Shown here: positions 10,618 through 19,465 of the stretch, piece after piece
How the letters are laid out: every line of letters starts with the position of its first letter
Numbering within the stretch: position 1 is the stretch's first letter
NCBI RefSeq assembly: GCF_002968295.1
Contig: NZ_CP134399.1
Coordinates: 5,456,001 to 5,520,000 of the forward strand
DNA length: 64,000 nucleotides
Source of the DNA: Mycobacterium sp. ITM-2016-00317
GTDB taxonomy: Bacteria; Actinomycetota; Actinomycetes; Mycobacteriales; Mycobacteriaceae
Direction: 5' to 3'
The notes under the pieces: generated by a model
Seen by the model: only the letters and a program-made list of their open reading frames with translations
Database searches by the model: none
Told to the model about the DNA's origin: nothing
Program-made: the position numbers and the translations under genes

Positions 10618-11514
10618 TCACGCGGCTGCGGTGAGATGGGTGCGGGCGGACCGGACGAAGTCGAAGACCAGCGGGTTCACCTCCCCGACGCGGGTGGCGA
10701 CCACCACCCGGCTGGCGGGGAACCCGTCGAGCGGCACGGTCGCCAGACCGGGATGAAGGGAGCTGCGCCGGTCGCCGACCGGCAGCACGGCGACGGCCTG
10801 GCCGCTCGCCACGAGTTCGATTCTGTCTTCGAAACTCTCGATGGCGGGTCGGATCGACATCGGACCGGGGTCACTGGGCCGATAGGACTCCACCAGGTAG
10901 AGGGGCCGTATCCCGCCGTGCGAGCAGATGATCGACTCATCGCGTGCGAAGTCGTCCAGCGACACCGACGCGCGGCCGGCCAGGCGGTGGTCGGCCGCCA
11001 TCACCAGCATGCGCGGCTCCTCGTAGAGGACGGTGACCCGGACGTCTGCCATATCGATCAACAGCGGGTCCCTGCCGACCAGGACGTCCACCTGTCCCTC
11101 GGCGAACGCCCGCTGCTCGTGGCATTCGAGGTGGTGGGTGCCGATGTCGGCGTCGGGGTGCCGGCGGCGCAGTTCACGCACGGCCGGTGTGACCACCAGG
11201 TCCTCCACGTAGCCGACGATCACCTTGCCGGCCGGTGCGTAGGCCCTGGCGGTGCGCGCCGCCTGCCGGGCAGCGTTGAGCAGGGCCTGCGCCTCGGGCA
11301 GGAAGGCTTTGCCCGCCTCGGTCAGCAGCGCGCCCTGCGGCGTGCGATCCAGCAGTCGGACGCCGAGGCGATGTTCCAGACGCTGGATCTGCCTGCTCAG
11401 CGACGGCTGCGCCACGTGTAGCTCGGCGGCTGCGCGGCTGAAGTTCAGGTGGTCCGCGACGACCGTGAAGTAGCGGACCAGCCGCAGCTCAAGGTCGATC
11501 CCGAGATCGTTCAC
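10618..11514 (-). CDS. LysR-family transcriptional regulator
   Basis: 298 residues from the GTG at 11514 (VNDLGIDLELRLVRYF). The winged helix-turn-helix is typical (NFSRAAAELHVAQPSLSRQIQRLE, about residues 23-46), followed by a LysR substrate-binding domain. The open frame continues upstream but that stretch is antisense to the divergent SDR gene and has no family likeness. It is divergent from the SDR pair at 11627, with 112 bases between starts, so it probably controls that pair. Confidence 0.88.
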   Translation of the reverse strand: MNDLGIDLELRLVRYFTVVADHLNFSRAAAELHVAQPSLSRQIQRLEHRLGVRLLDRTPQGALLTEAGKAFLPEAQALLNAARQAARTARAYAPAGKVIVGYVEDLVVTPAVRELRRRHPDADIGTHHLECHEQRAFAEGQVDVLVGRDPLLIDMADVRVTVLYEEPRMLVMAADHRLAGRASVSLDDFARDESIICSHGGIRPLYLVESYRPSDPGPMSIRPAIESFEDRIELVASGQAVAVLPVGDRRSSLHPGLATVPLDGFPASRVVVATRVGEVNPLVFDFVRSARTHLTAAA

Positions 11515-11626
11515 CGGTTGCGCCTCATGAGCGGTCCCAACGGCGGCCCGAGGTATTCCGTTTCTGCATCGCGGGGTACCGATCAGGTCTTGGACACCTG
11601 GTCGCGACAGCCGAAGACTTGTCGGC

Positions 11627-12368
11627 ATGGGCAGATACGACGGCAAGAACGTGGTGATCACCGGAGGCAGCAGCGGCCTCGGGTTTGCAGCAGCGCAATA
11701 CCTGGTGGACAACGGCGCTCGCGTCCTGGTCACCGGCCGGAGCTGCGAGACGCTGGATGACGCGGGCCTGCGGCTGGGCAGCAACGGGATCACGGTCCGC
11801 AGCGACGCGAGCTCACTGCGGGACATCGACGCACTGGCCGGTCGCGCCAGGGACGAATTCGGCACGGTCGACGCGCTTGTGGTGAATGCCGGGATCGGCA
11901 GCTTCGATCCGTTCGACGCGGTGACCGAGGAGACCTTCGACCAGGTCTTCGCGATCAACACCAAGGGTCCGTTCTTCACCGTACAGAAGCTGGCGCCGCT
12001 GCTGGCCGAGGGCAGCGGCGTGGTGCTGACGACGTCGATCGCGAATCAGACCGGATGGGACGCGCTCAGCGTGTACTCGGCCAGCAAGGCGGCTCTGCGG
12101 TCGATGGCGCGAACACTCAGTAAAGAGTTGCTGCCCAGAGGAATTCGAGTCAACGCGATCAGCCCCGGCTCGATCGACACCGGCAAGCTGGAGAAGGAAG
12201 TGCCGGAGCGGGCTGCGCAGCTCAAGGCCGAGTTCACCGCGAGCAGTCCGATGCGCCGCTGGGGCCAGGCCTGACGAGTTTGCGCCGGCGGTGGCGTTTC
12301 TGGCGTTCGATGCGACATACGTCGCCGGTATCGAACTTGTCGTCGACGGCGGCGAATCACAGCTATGA
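11627..12368 (+). pseudogene. Classical SDR oxidoreductase, frameshifted near the C-terminus
   Basis: NAD(P)-dependent short-chain dehydrogenase: TGGSSGLG cofactor motif (residues 12-19), NAG, a catalytic Ser in TTSIAN, and YSASK. After SPMRRWGQA a TGA appears at once, but the expected SDR ending (DEFAPAVAFLAFDATY, then VDGGESQL) continues in the +1 frame to the stop at 12366-12368. One surplus base at about 12266-12272 explains this. The corrected protein would be about 246 residues. The corrected stop lies 14 bases before the GTG start of the next SDR, a close relative, so the pair looks like a tandem duplication. Confidence 0.82.
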
Positions 12369-12382
12369 AAGGGAATCCCACA

Positions 12383-13120
12383 GTGAATGCGTACGAGGGA
12401 AAGCGCGTCGTCATCACCGGAGGAACCAGCGGTATCGGCCTTGCCACGGCCAAGCTCCTCACCGACGGCGGCGCCAGTGTCCTGGTGACCGGACGGACAC
12501 CGGCCTCGATGGAGAAGGCCAGGGCGGCATTGGGTGCACGCGCGATCGTCGAGGAGAGCGACGCGGTCTCGGGCATCGACAGGCTGGTCGGTGTCGTGAC
12601 CGACAAGCTCGGCGGCGTCGACCTGCTGGTGCTCAATGCCGGCGCCACGGTGACCTCAACCCTCGAAGCCACCACCGAGGCCGAGTTCGACGAGCTCTTC
12701 ACGCTCAACACCAAGGCTCCGTACTTCACGTTGCAGAAGTTCCTGCCATTGATGGCCTCGGGTAGCGCCGTGGTTCTGACGACGTCGGTCAGCAATACCA
12801 AGGGCATCGCGGCCACGGGCGTCTACTCGGCGACCAAGGCGGCGCTACGGTCCATGACGCGCACGTTCGCCCGCGAGCTCATCGACCGGGGCATCCGTGT
12901 CAACGCCGTCTCCCCCGGTCCGATCGACACCGGCATCCTCGAACGAAGCATGCCCGCCGATGAGGCGCGCCAGTTCCTCGATCAGATCAAGGCGGGAAAC
13001 CCGATGGGGCGATTCGGCGAGCCCGAGGAAGTGGCCAGAGCCATCGCGTACCTCGGGTTCGACGCGACGTACACCACGGGCACGGAGCTGCTGGTGGACG
13101 GCGGGGCCTCCGACCTCTGA
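12383..13120 (+). CDS. Classical SDR oxidoreductase (tandem paralogue)
   Basis: 245 residues from the GTG at 12383 (VNAYEGKRVVITGGTSGIG), chosen because AAAGGGA lies eight bases upstream and the start then aligns with the preceding paralogue; an ATG at 12365 is the alternative. Cofactor motif TGGTSGIG, catalytic Ser in TTSVSN, YSATK active site and a VDGGASDL C-terminus. Substrate unknown. It is followed by a family A operator and a TetR gene. Confidence 0.87.
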   Translation: MNAYEGKRVVITGGTSGIGLATAKLLTDGGASVLVTGRTPASMEKARAALGARAIVEESDAVSGIDRLVGVVTDKLGGVDLLVLNAGATVTSTLEATTEAEFDELFTLNTKAPYFTLQKFLPLMASGSAVVLTTSVSNTKGIAATGVYSATKAALRSMTRTFARELIDRGIRVNAVSPGPIDTGILERSMPADEARQFLDQIKAGNPMGRFGEPEEVARAIAYLGFDATYTTGTELLVDGGASDL

Positions 13121-13133
13121 AGGAACATCGGTG

Positions 13134-13149
13134 CTATACACCCGTATAG
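13134..13149. promoter_or_regulatory. Family A operator A1 (CTATAC-ACCC-GTATAG)
   Basis: Perfect 6-bp arms with a 4-base spacer, 25 bases upstream of the TetR gene at 13175. This is the copy expected for autoregulation and the reason to assign the regulator to family A. Confidence 0.75.
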
Positions 13150-13174
13150 AGCGCGATGGTGACAAAATACGTCC

Positions 13175-13801
13175 ATGGCGACTTCGTCGCGGCGCGTCGG
13201 CGCCGAAACGTCCAAGACCCGCGACACCCTCCTCGACTGTGTCGAGACGATGATGCTCGAAGAGGGCTACGCGAGCGTCACCTACCGCGCGCTGGCCGCC
13301 AAGGCCGGTGTCACGCCCAGCCTGGTGCAGTACTACTTCCCCACCCTCGATGACGTGTTCATCGCCGCGATCCGGCGGTACTCCGAACGCAACCTGGCGC
13401 ACCTGAACAAGGTGATGGAGAAGCGCGCCGACGACCCACTGCGCGCGCTGTGGGAGTACAGCTGGGATGAGGCCACCGGCACCTTGATGACGGAGTTCAT
13501 GGCGCTGGGCAACCACCGCAAGTCGATCCGCACCGAGATCGCGGCGGTGACCGAGAGCGTACGCAAGCTGCAATTGGACGCCTTGATCGCCAAGTTCGGC
13601 GAGGACGCCCGCCCGTGGGGCGACCTGTCGTTGCCGGCGCTGCAGCTGCTGATCTCCAGCCTGCCGAAGTTCCTCAACCTGGAGAAGGGCGTCGGGGTCG
13701 ATACCGCGCACGCCGAACTGGTCGAGGCGTTCGAGCGCTATCTGGATTCGATCGAACCCGCACCCAAGCGGAAACCGGCCGCACGCAAGCGGTCCCGCTG
13801 A
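13175..13801 (+). CDS. TetR-family regulator, candidate for the family A operators
   Basis: 208 residues. The N-terminal TetR helix-turn-helix is clear (TYRALAAKAGVTPSLVQYYF, about residues 37-56). A ligand-binding domain follows and the tail is basic (PKRKPAARKRSR). A family A palindrome lies directly upstream, and the same palindrome occurs seven more times in this window, always at a promoter. Autoregulation plus control of these dispersed genes is inferred. TetR repressors usually release DNA on binding a small molecule, often a CoA thioester in catabolic loci; the ligand here is unknown. Confidence 0.85.
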   Translation: MATSSRRVGAETSKTRDTLLDCVETMMLEEGYASVTYRALAAKAGVTPSLVQYYFPTLDDVFIAAIRRYSERNLAHLNKVMEKRADDPLRALWEYSWDEATGTLMTEFMALGNHRKSIRTEIAAVTESVRKLQLDALIAKFGEDARPWGDLSLPALQLLISSLPKFLNLEKGVGVDTAHAELVEAFERYLDSIEPAPKRKPAARKRSR

Positions 13802-13802
13802 G

Positions 13803-15170
13803 TCAGCAGAACATGCCCCGATACCCGTGGGCCGGGTGCCGCTCCGAGATGTCGGCGGTCGCCCCGAACAGCTTCTCCCGCAACGTCCCGGGCTGATACT
13901 GCTTCTGCATGATGCCCCTGTCCTGTAACACCGGCACCAGGTGCTCGAAGAACTCGTCGTAGCTGTCGGGTAGCAGCGCGTTCATCACCTGCACCCCGTC
14001 GACGCCCGCCCCTTGATATTTGAGCAGCCGCTCGGCGATGGTCTCGGGTGAGCCGACCACCATCTGCGGCAACGACAGCGAAGTCAGGAAGTCCTTGATC
14101 GTCGGTACGGAACCCTCGGGCCAGGCGTTGATCACCGCGAGGAATGCGCCCTGAATACCGGGGATCTCGTCGAGGATGTCCACCAGGGGCGTGGCCGGGT
14201 CGTACCGGCCGAGGTCCATCCCGCTCAGGCTGGAGAAGTAGGCCGTCTGCGCTTCGGGACTGCGCCACTGCTCCAACTCGGCCCACTTACGGTAGGCCTC
14301 TTCGTCGGTCGAACCGATCACGAACATCATGCCCTGCAGGAACAGGATGTCGCCGTCCCGCCGCCCGTTGGCCCGGGCCAGTTCCCGGACCGTGCCGACC
14401 TGCTGCGCGATGGTGTCCAGTGAATAGGCCGACAGGAACATCAATTCGGCGTGCTTGCCGGCGAAGTCGAGCCCCGCCGGTGATCCACCGGCTTGCGCCA
14501 GCACCGGCGTACGTTGCGGGGACGGCTCCATCAGGTGGAAGCCCTCGACGCTGTAGCGGTGGCCCTTGTGGTTGATGTCGTGCACCTTCGACGGGTCCGT
14601 GTAGACGCCCTTCGCCGCATCGTTCACGACGGCATCGACGTCCCATGAGCCCTCCCACAGTTTGTAGGTGACGTCGACGTATTCCGCGGCCCACGCGTAG
14701 CGCTCGTCGTGCGAGAGGTTGCCGGGCAGACCGAGGTTGCGGAAGGCCTTCTCGTTGGCCGAGGTGACGATGTTCCAGCCGATGCGACCACCTGACAGGT
14801 GGTCGAGAGTCGATGCGGCGCGGGCGAACACAAAGGGATGGTGGGATATCACCGAGCTGGTGTACAGGAACCCGATGTCCTCGGTCTGCTGCGCCAGAGC
14901 CGGGATCAGCATCGTGCAGTCCGCGATCGGCACGTTCATCGCCTGCTCGAAGACGATGTCCCGGGATCCGTTGTACTCGCCCTGCACACCCATCACGTCG
15001 GTGTAGAAGAACGCGTCTATCTTCGACTGCTCGGCCTTCTTGGCCAGTTCGACCCACATGTCGAAGCCCTTGAACTCCCGGTTGCGGGCGTCGGGATGGC
15101 GCCAGCTGCCGTGGAAGTTGTGTCCGATGGAGTCCATCACCAACAGTGTGAAGATCATCCGCTTGGCCAT
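13803..15170 (-). CDS. LLM flavin-dependent monooxygenase (NtaA/SnaA/DszA family)
   Basis: 455-residue FMN-dependent monooxygenase of the long-form luciferase-like family. Features are FTLLVMDSIGHNFHGSWRHP at the N-terminus, SSVISHHPFVFARAASTLDHLSGGRIGWNIVTS, and PVLAQAGGSPAGLDFAGKHAEL. Members oxidise nitrilotriacetate, dibenzothiophene sulfone, pristinamycin precursors and similar molecules with reduced FMN from a partner reductase. The ATG at 15170 abuts operator A2, so the transcript may be leaderless. Convergent with the TetR gene (stops two bases apart). Substrate unknown. Confidence 0.87.
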   Translation of the reverse strand: MAKRMIFTLLVMDSIGHNFHGSWRHPDARNREFKGFDMWVELAKKAEQSKIDAFFYTDVMGVQGEYNGSRDIVFEQAMNVPIADCTMLIPALAQQTEDIGFLYTSSVISHHPFVFARAASTLDHLSGGRIGWNIVTSANEKAFRNLGLPGNLSHDERYAWAAEYVDVTYKLWEGSWDVDAVVNDAAKGVYTDPSKVHDINHKGHRYSVEGFHLMEPSPQRTPVLAQAGGSPAGLDFAGKHAELMFLSAYSLDTIAQQVGTVRELARANGRRDGDILFLQGMMFVIGSTDEEAYRKWAELEQWRSPEAQTAYFSSLSGMDLGRYDPATPLVDILDEIPGIQGAFLAVINAWPEGSVPTIKDFLTSLSLPQMVVGSPETIAERLLKYQGAGVDGVQVMNALLPDSYDEFFEHLVPVLQDRGIMQKQYQPGTLREKLFGATADISERHPAHGYRGMFC

Positions 15171-15185
15171 TGTACGACCGTATAG
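15170..15185. promoter_or_regulatory. Family A operator A2 (TTGTAC-GACC-GTATAG)
   Basis: The palindrome touches the start codon of the LLM monooxygenase on the minus strand. Read on that strand it contains TACGGT, a TANNNT-type -10 element at -12 to -7 from the ATG, so operator and promoter of a leaderless transcript appear to coincide. Confidence 0.75.
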
Positions 15186-15230
15186 CACAGTCGGCCGGCC
15201 AGAGCCGGATTCGCGACACTTTCGCCGGGA

Positions 15231-16796
15231 TCAGCCGTGTGCGTCGGCAACCATCCTGCGCAACAGGGCTTTCTGGATCTTCGAACTCGGCGTTCGGGGG
15301 AAGTCGTCCACCTCGTGGATCTCCTCGGGCCACTTCTGCTTGGCGAGCCCGCTCGAAGCGAAATGGGCCCGCAGTTCGTCCATGGTGGGCGCCGTGCAGC
15401 CGGGTTTCATCCGCAGCACCGCCGCGGTGCGCTCGCCGTAGCGCGCGTCCGGGGCGGCAACGGCGACCGCCTCGGCGACACCGGACATGCTCTGCAGCAC
15501 CTCCTCGACCTCCATGGCGCTGATGTTCTCGCCACCCCGAATGATGATGTCGGACTTGCGATCGACGATCGACAGCCATCCGTCGTCGTCCAGCACGCCG
15601 ATGTCGCCCGTGTGGTACCAGCCCTCGTCGTCGAACGCGCTGCGGGTCAGCTCGTCGTCGAGATAGCCGAGGCACATGTCGGGTCCACGACTGAGGATCT
15701 CCCCGTCGTCGGTCAATCGGATCTCCACACCGGGAAGCGGTCGGCCATCGGTGAACAGGCGTTTCTCCGCAGGCGACGTATACGGCGTACTCGTGATCGA
15801 CGGGTGCTCCGTGCTGCCGTACGACCTCCATACCGTGACACCCTGCTCGTGGAGCCGGCGCGCGGTCGCCGCTGGTACCGCCGACCCACCCATGCCGGCG
15901 TAGCGCATGTAGTCGAGGTGCTCGGCGGTGAAATCAGGATGGTCGAGCAGGCTGATGACGAAGTACGGCGCGCCACCGCCGAATGTCAGTTCGTCGCTGA
16001 GCATCAGAGACAACGTCTGGGCAGGGTTCCAGCCATCGGTGAGGTAGATCGGGGTGCCGTTCAGGACAGGTATGAGGAACGCGTTCAGCATGCCGATGAA
16101 GTGGCCGACCGGCGCCGCGGTGAGTTGACGCTCCAACCCCGGCGGATACGCGGCACTGAGTTGCCTCGTCTCGTAGACCAGGCTCTGGTGGCTGTGTACG
16201 ACGCCTTTGGCATCCCGGGTGGTCCCTGATGTGAAGGCGATGACCACGGGTGCCCCGGCGTCGACCGGAAGGTTCTCGGTGAGCGGATCCGGGTCCAGGA
16301 GGTCGTCGAAATCCCGCCCCACCACACCGACGATCGGTACGTCGGCGTAGAGGTCGGGCGTATGACGCATGCGGCCGAACTCCTCGAAGGTGATGAACAC
16401 CTTGGGTTTGGCGGTCGCCACGATATGCCGGATCTCCTTGGCGCCGTAAAAGTGCACGACAGGCACGACGACAGCGCCAAGGAAAGCCGACGCCCAGAAC
16501 GTGGCCGCGGCCTCCACCCAGTTGGGCAACTGGAACGCGACGACGTCGCCCGGACCGACCCCTCGACGGCGAAGACCCGCGGCGAGCCTACGCGCGATCC
16601 GTTCGACGTCACCGAAAGTTCCCATCCACGGCCGGGTGGCCGAGTACACCCGGAACTCGGCCTCAGGTGCTCGACGGAGCCCCTGGGTCAACAGGTCCGC
16701 GACGGTCTCCTCGGTCCACCATCCGTTCGCGATGTATCTCTGCGCCAATTCATCTGGAGTTGTGCGACTTACCCACGTGACCCGAGTGCTTGACAC
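15231..16796 (-). CDS. AMP-forming acid:CoA ligase (FadD-like)
   Basis: 521-residue adenylate-forming enzyme that would activate a carboxylic acid to its CoA thioester. Motifs: a P-loop FTSGTTRDAKG (the usual Gly and Pro are replaced by Arg and Ala), YGSTEHP, the GWYHTGD motif, DRKSDIIIRGGENIS and the C-terminal lysine segment PRTPSSKIQK. The GTG start at 16796 is best supported; upstream sequence is operator B1. Divergent from the SnoaL operon, sharing operator B1, so co-regulated with it. The position suggests entry of an acidic, probably cyclic, substrate into the pathway. Confidence 0.88.
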   Translation of the reverse strand: MSSTRVTWVSRTTPDELAQRYIANGWWTEETVADLLTQGLRRAPEAEFRVYSATRPWMGTFGDVERIARRLAAGLRRRGVGPGDVVAFQLPNWVEAAATFWASAFLGAVVVPVVHFYGAKEIRHIVATAKPKVFITFEEFGRMRHTPDLYADVPIVGVVGRDFDDLLDPDPLTENLPVDAGAPVVIAFTSGTTRDAKGVVHSHQSLVYETRQLSAAYPPGLERQLTAAPVGHFIGMLNAFLIPVLNGTPIYLTDGWNPAQTLSLMLSDELTFGGGAPYFVISLLDHPDFTAEHLDYMRYAGMGGSAVPAATARRLHEQGVTVWRSYGSTEHPSITSTPYTSPAEKRLFTDGRPLPGVEIRLTDDGEILSRGPDMCLGYLDDELTRSAFDDEGWYHTGDIGVLDDDGWLSIVDRKSDIIIRGGENISAMEVEEVLQSMSGVAEAVAVAAPDARYGERTAAVLRMKPGCTAPTMDELRAHFASSGLAKQKWPEEIHEVDDFPRTPSSKIQKALLRRMVADAHG

Positions 16797-16822
16797 TCCA
16801 GCAGTGTGGCACGCATCATACA

Positions 16823-16842
16823 AATCAATCAAGCGATTGATT
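16823..16842. promoter_or_regulatory. Family B operator B1 (AATCAATC-AAGC-GATTGATT)
   Basis: Perfect 8-bp arms around a 4-base spacer, between the divergent acid:CoA ligase (start 16796) and SnoaL gene (start 16854). Best copy of the family B motif. Confidence 0.75.
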
Positions 16843-16853
16843 GGAGAGTGTTG

Positions 16854-17390
16854 GTGGTGCAGATGTCCCTCGAAGAACGCGTCCAGCTCATTGAGGATCG
16901 CAACGAGATCGCCGACCTGCAGGCGCGCTACATCAACTACAACGACGGCGGCTGGCAGGGACCCACGCACAACCATCCGGGGTCCGTCGCGGATCTGTTC
17001 ACCGAAGACGGCGTATGGGAGGGGCCGCTCGGATCGGTGCGGGTGCAAGGGCATGCTGCGATCGCAGAGCTGTTCGGACAGTTCCAGGTCATTCCGTTCA
17101 TCATCCACAACGTCATGAACCCGTTGATCGAGATCGACGGCGACGACGCCCGCGGCCAGTGGCACGCCATCATCGCCACGACAACAGCAGAGGGACAGGC
17201 CTTCTGGACCTTCGGTCGCTATCTCAACGAGTATCGCCGCGCTTCACAGGGCTGGAGGTACACCCGGATGTCGTTCGAGGCCGCATCCGTCACGACCTAC
17301 GAAAAAGGCTGGGGTGTTGAACAGTTCCCCGGGCAGGACGCGGTACGACCCCAGTTCGACACCGCAATCGGCACATCGACGAAGGGCTGA
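16854..17390 (+). CDS. NTF2/SnoaL-like protein 1
   Basis: 178 residues with the NTF2 cone-fold pattern: an N-terminal helix (IEDRNEIADLQARYINY), then FTEDGVWEGPLG, VRVQGHAAIAELF, and WRYTRMSFE near the C-terminus. Such proteins include ketosteroid isomerases, epoxide hydrolases and dehydratases; residues alone do not decide which. The start is taken as the GTG at 16854 (GGAG seven bases upstream); an ATG at 16863 is also possible, while anything further upstream would overlap operator B1. First gene of an operon with a second SnoaL gene and an epimerase-like gene. Confidence 0.78.
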   Translation: MVQMSLEERVQLIEDRNEIADLQARYINYNDGGWQGPTHNHPGSVADLFTEDGVWEGPLGSVRVQGHAAIAELFGQFQVIPFIIHNVMNPLIEIDGDDARGQWHAIIATTTAEGQAFWTFGRYLNEYRRASQGWRYTRMSFEAASVTTYEKGWGVEQFPGQDAVRPQFDTAIGTSTKG

Positions 17391-17391
17391 C

Positions 17392-17823
17392 ATGGACATC
17401 CAGGAGATCAGCGATCGGCTTGAGATCCAATCGCTGCTGAGCAAGTACGCCAGAGCGGTCGACACCCGCGACTGGGACCTGTGGCGCTCGCTGTTCACCG
17501 ACGACGCGGTCGTGGACTACTCCTCGGCCGGGGCGGTCGCCGGAAGCCGTGACGAGGTCGCCGCCTGGCTCGAGCAGGCATTGAGCGCCATGCAGATGAT
17601 GCAGCACTTCATCTCGAACATCGAGGCAGAGATCGACGGTGACACCGCCCAGGTGCGCGCCATGTTCTACAACCCGATGCAGTTGCCGGGAATGGACGAG
17701 TTGAGTTACTGCGGGGGCTACTACCACCACACCCTGGTGCGCACACCGGATGGTTGGCGCAGCACGTCGTTGCGCGAGGAGAACGCCTGGTTCGCCAACC
17801 CGCTGCTGCCCGTCCAGGGTTAG
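17392..17823 (+). CDS. NTF2/SnoaL-like protein 2
   Basis: 143 residues starting one base after the preceding stop. The pattern IQSLLSKYARAVDTRDWDLWRSLFTDDAVVDY is the classic SnoaL-like N-terminus, with an Asp-containing turn typical of ketosteroid-isomerase-like enzymes. Two tandem NTF2 proteins may form a hetero-oligomer or act on successive intermediates. Co-transcribed with the neighbouring genes. Confidence 0.82.
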   Translation: MDIQEISDRLEIQSLLSKYARAVDTRDWDLWRSLFTDDAVVDYSSAGAVAGSRDEVAAWLEQALSAMQMMQHFISNIEAEIDGDTAQVRAMFYNPMQLPGMDELSYCGGYYHHTLVRTPDGWRSTSLREENAWFANPLLPVQG

Positions 17824-17830
17824 TCGACTC

Positions 17831-18820
17831 ATGGCCAAGAAGCTGGTGATAGGCGGCAGCGGGTTCGTCGGCTCGAACGTGATCCGCAAGCTCGTCGAAC
17901 GTGGCGAAGACGTGCGGGTGATGCTGCGAGAGACCAGCTCCACCAAGGCGATCGACGATCTGGAGGTCGAACGCTGCTACGGCGACGTTTTCGATGACGA
18001 CGCGTTGCGGGCAGCGATGACAGGCTGCGATGTCGTGTTCTACTGCGTCGTGGACGCGAGGGCCTGGCTGCGCGATCCGTCACCGTTGTTGCGGACCAAC
18101 GTCGAGGGTCTGCGTCATGTTCTCGACGCCGCGCTCGACGCCGACCTCGAGCGCTTCGTCTTCATGTCCACGATCGCGACGCTGGCCGTCAGCACGGACG
18201 GCACCCCCGTCACCGAGGACCAGCCCTGCAACTGGTACGACGACGGCGGGGCCTACACGCAGTGCCGGGTGGACGCCGAGAATCTGGTGCTCGCCTACGC
18301 GAAGGACCGGGGTCTGCCGGCCGTCGCCCTGTGCATCTCCAACACCTACGGCCCGCGCGACTGGCAACCGACGCCGCACGGCGGACTGATCGCGGCGATC
18401 TCCGCGGGCAAGGCGCCGTTCTACTTCCGGGGTATCGGGCAGGAGGTCGTCGGTATCGAGGATGCGGCCGAAGCGATGATCCTCGCCTCGCACAAGGGCA
18501 GGATCGGTGAGCGATACATCATCTCCGACAGGTTCATGACCACCCGGGAACTGCATACCCTGGCCGCCGAGGCGGGCGGGGTGCGAGCACCGTGGATCGC
18601 GATCCCCCGACGCGTCCTGCTGGCGCTGTCGTCGCTGACCCAGCAGTTCGGCGACCTGACCGGGCGCGAGATCAAGTTCGTGAGAAGGGCATTCGACATG
18701 GTCGACAAGATGTCACCGCTCGACCACAGCAAGGCCGAGCGCGAACTGGGCTGGGAGCCGGCACCATTCGAGGACTCGATTCGCGCAGCCGTCGAGTTCT
18801 ATCGTGCGCAGCATATGTAG
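17831..18820 (+). CDS. NAD-dependent epimerase/dehydratase (extended SDR, 3beta-HSD-like)
   Basis: 329 residues. The N-terminal GGSGFVGS cofactor motif (residues 8-15) and FMSTIATLA with catalytic-type Ser are present. At the active site the usual YxxxK reads Y142-TQC-R146, so the catalytic lysine is replaced by arginine. The C-terminal part (FVRRAFDMVDKMSPLDHSKA, then ELGWEPAPFEDSI) fits dihydroflavonol-reductase/3beta-HSD relatives. Third gene of the SnoaL operon; convergent with the TetR gene eight bases away. The Arg may still assist catalysis, or the protein may be non-catalytic. Confidence 0.83.
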   Translation: MAKKLVIGGSGFVGSNVIRKLVERGEDVRVMLRETSSTKAIDDLEVERCYGDVFDDDALRAAMTGCDVVFYCVVDARAWLRDPSPLLRTNVEGLRHVLDAALDADLERFVFMSTIATLAVSTDGTPVTEDQPCNWYDDGGAYTQCRVDAENLVLAYAKDRGLPAVALCISNTYGPRDWQPTPHGGLIAAISAGKAPFYFRGIGQEVVGIEDAAEAMILASHKGRIGERYIISDRFMTTRELHTLAAEAGGVRAPWIAIPRRVLLALSSLTQQFGDLTGREIKFVRRAFDMVDKMSPLDHSKAERELGWEPAPFEDSIRAAVEFYRAQHM

Positions 18821-18827
18821 GTCACCT

Positions 18828-19439
18828 CTACTTGAACAGCGTTCCGCTGACCAGGCGTTTGAGCGCCTTGACCGTCGAGTGGTACTCGTCCGGGTCCGCG
18901 GTGGCCGCGTAGTCGGTCATGCCCTGCAACACGAGATAGATCGAGTTGGCCACGCTGTCGACATCGACGCTGCGCGGCAGGGCACCCTCCCGCCGGGCCT
19001 GCCTGATGATGTCGATCGTGACCGCCCGCAACGACGAGAACAGCGTCTCGCGGCTGTCCGCCAGGTGCCGGGCGCTACCCACCCGAATGGCACGGTCGAA
19101 CGCCGCGATCATCGGGTACTCCCGCATCAGCTGATCACACTCGTCAAACACCGCGATCAACCGTTCCCGGAAGTCCTCACTGCGCTGCGCGGACGCCGCC
19201 ACCCGCGGGATCGTCATCTCCGCCCACTCGTCCAGTGTGGCTTTGATCAGCTCGGTCTTGTTGGGGAAGTAGTGATACAGGCTTCCGCTGGTCATGTCCG
19301 CTTTTCGGGCGATCTCGCGGATCGTCGCGCGCTCGTAACCCACCTCGGCGACGCAGCGCATCGTGGCATCGATGATGCGCCGCCGCGTCTCCTCGCCGTT
19401 GGCGCCGACGGGGCGACCCAGCGACGGGTTGGTGGACAC
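18828..19439 (-). CDS. TetR-family regulator, candidate for the family B operators
   Basis: 203 residues from a GTG start with a good AGGAGGG site upstream. The TetR helix-turn-helix is clear (TIREIARKADMTSGSLYHYF, about residues 39-58), followed by a KstR/FadR-like C-terminal domain. It starts 26 bases after the KstD-like gene, on the same strand, so it is probably the last gene of the E1-Rieske operon. It lies inside the block bounded by the four family B palindromes and is the only regulator there, hence the assignment. Confidence 0.85.
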   Translation of the reverse strand: MSTNPSLGRPVGANGEETRRRIIDATMRCVAEVGYERATIREIARKADMTSGSLYHYFPNKTELIKATLDEWAEMTIPRVAASAQRSEDFRERLIAVFDECDQLMREYPMIAAFDRAIRVGSARHLADSRETLFSSLRAVTIDIIRQARREGALPRSVDVDSVANSIYLVLQGMTDYAATADPDEYHSTVKALKRLVSGTLFK

Positions 19440-19465
19440 GGATCCCTCCTGGGTAGGCGCACGTA

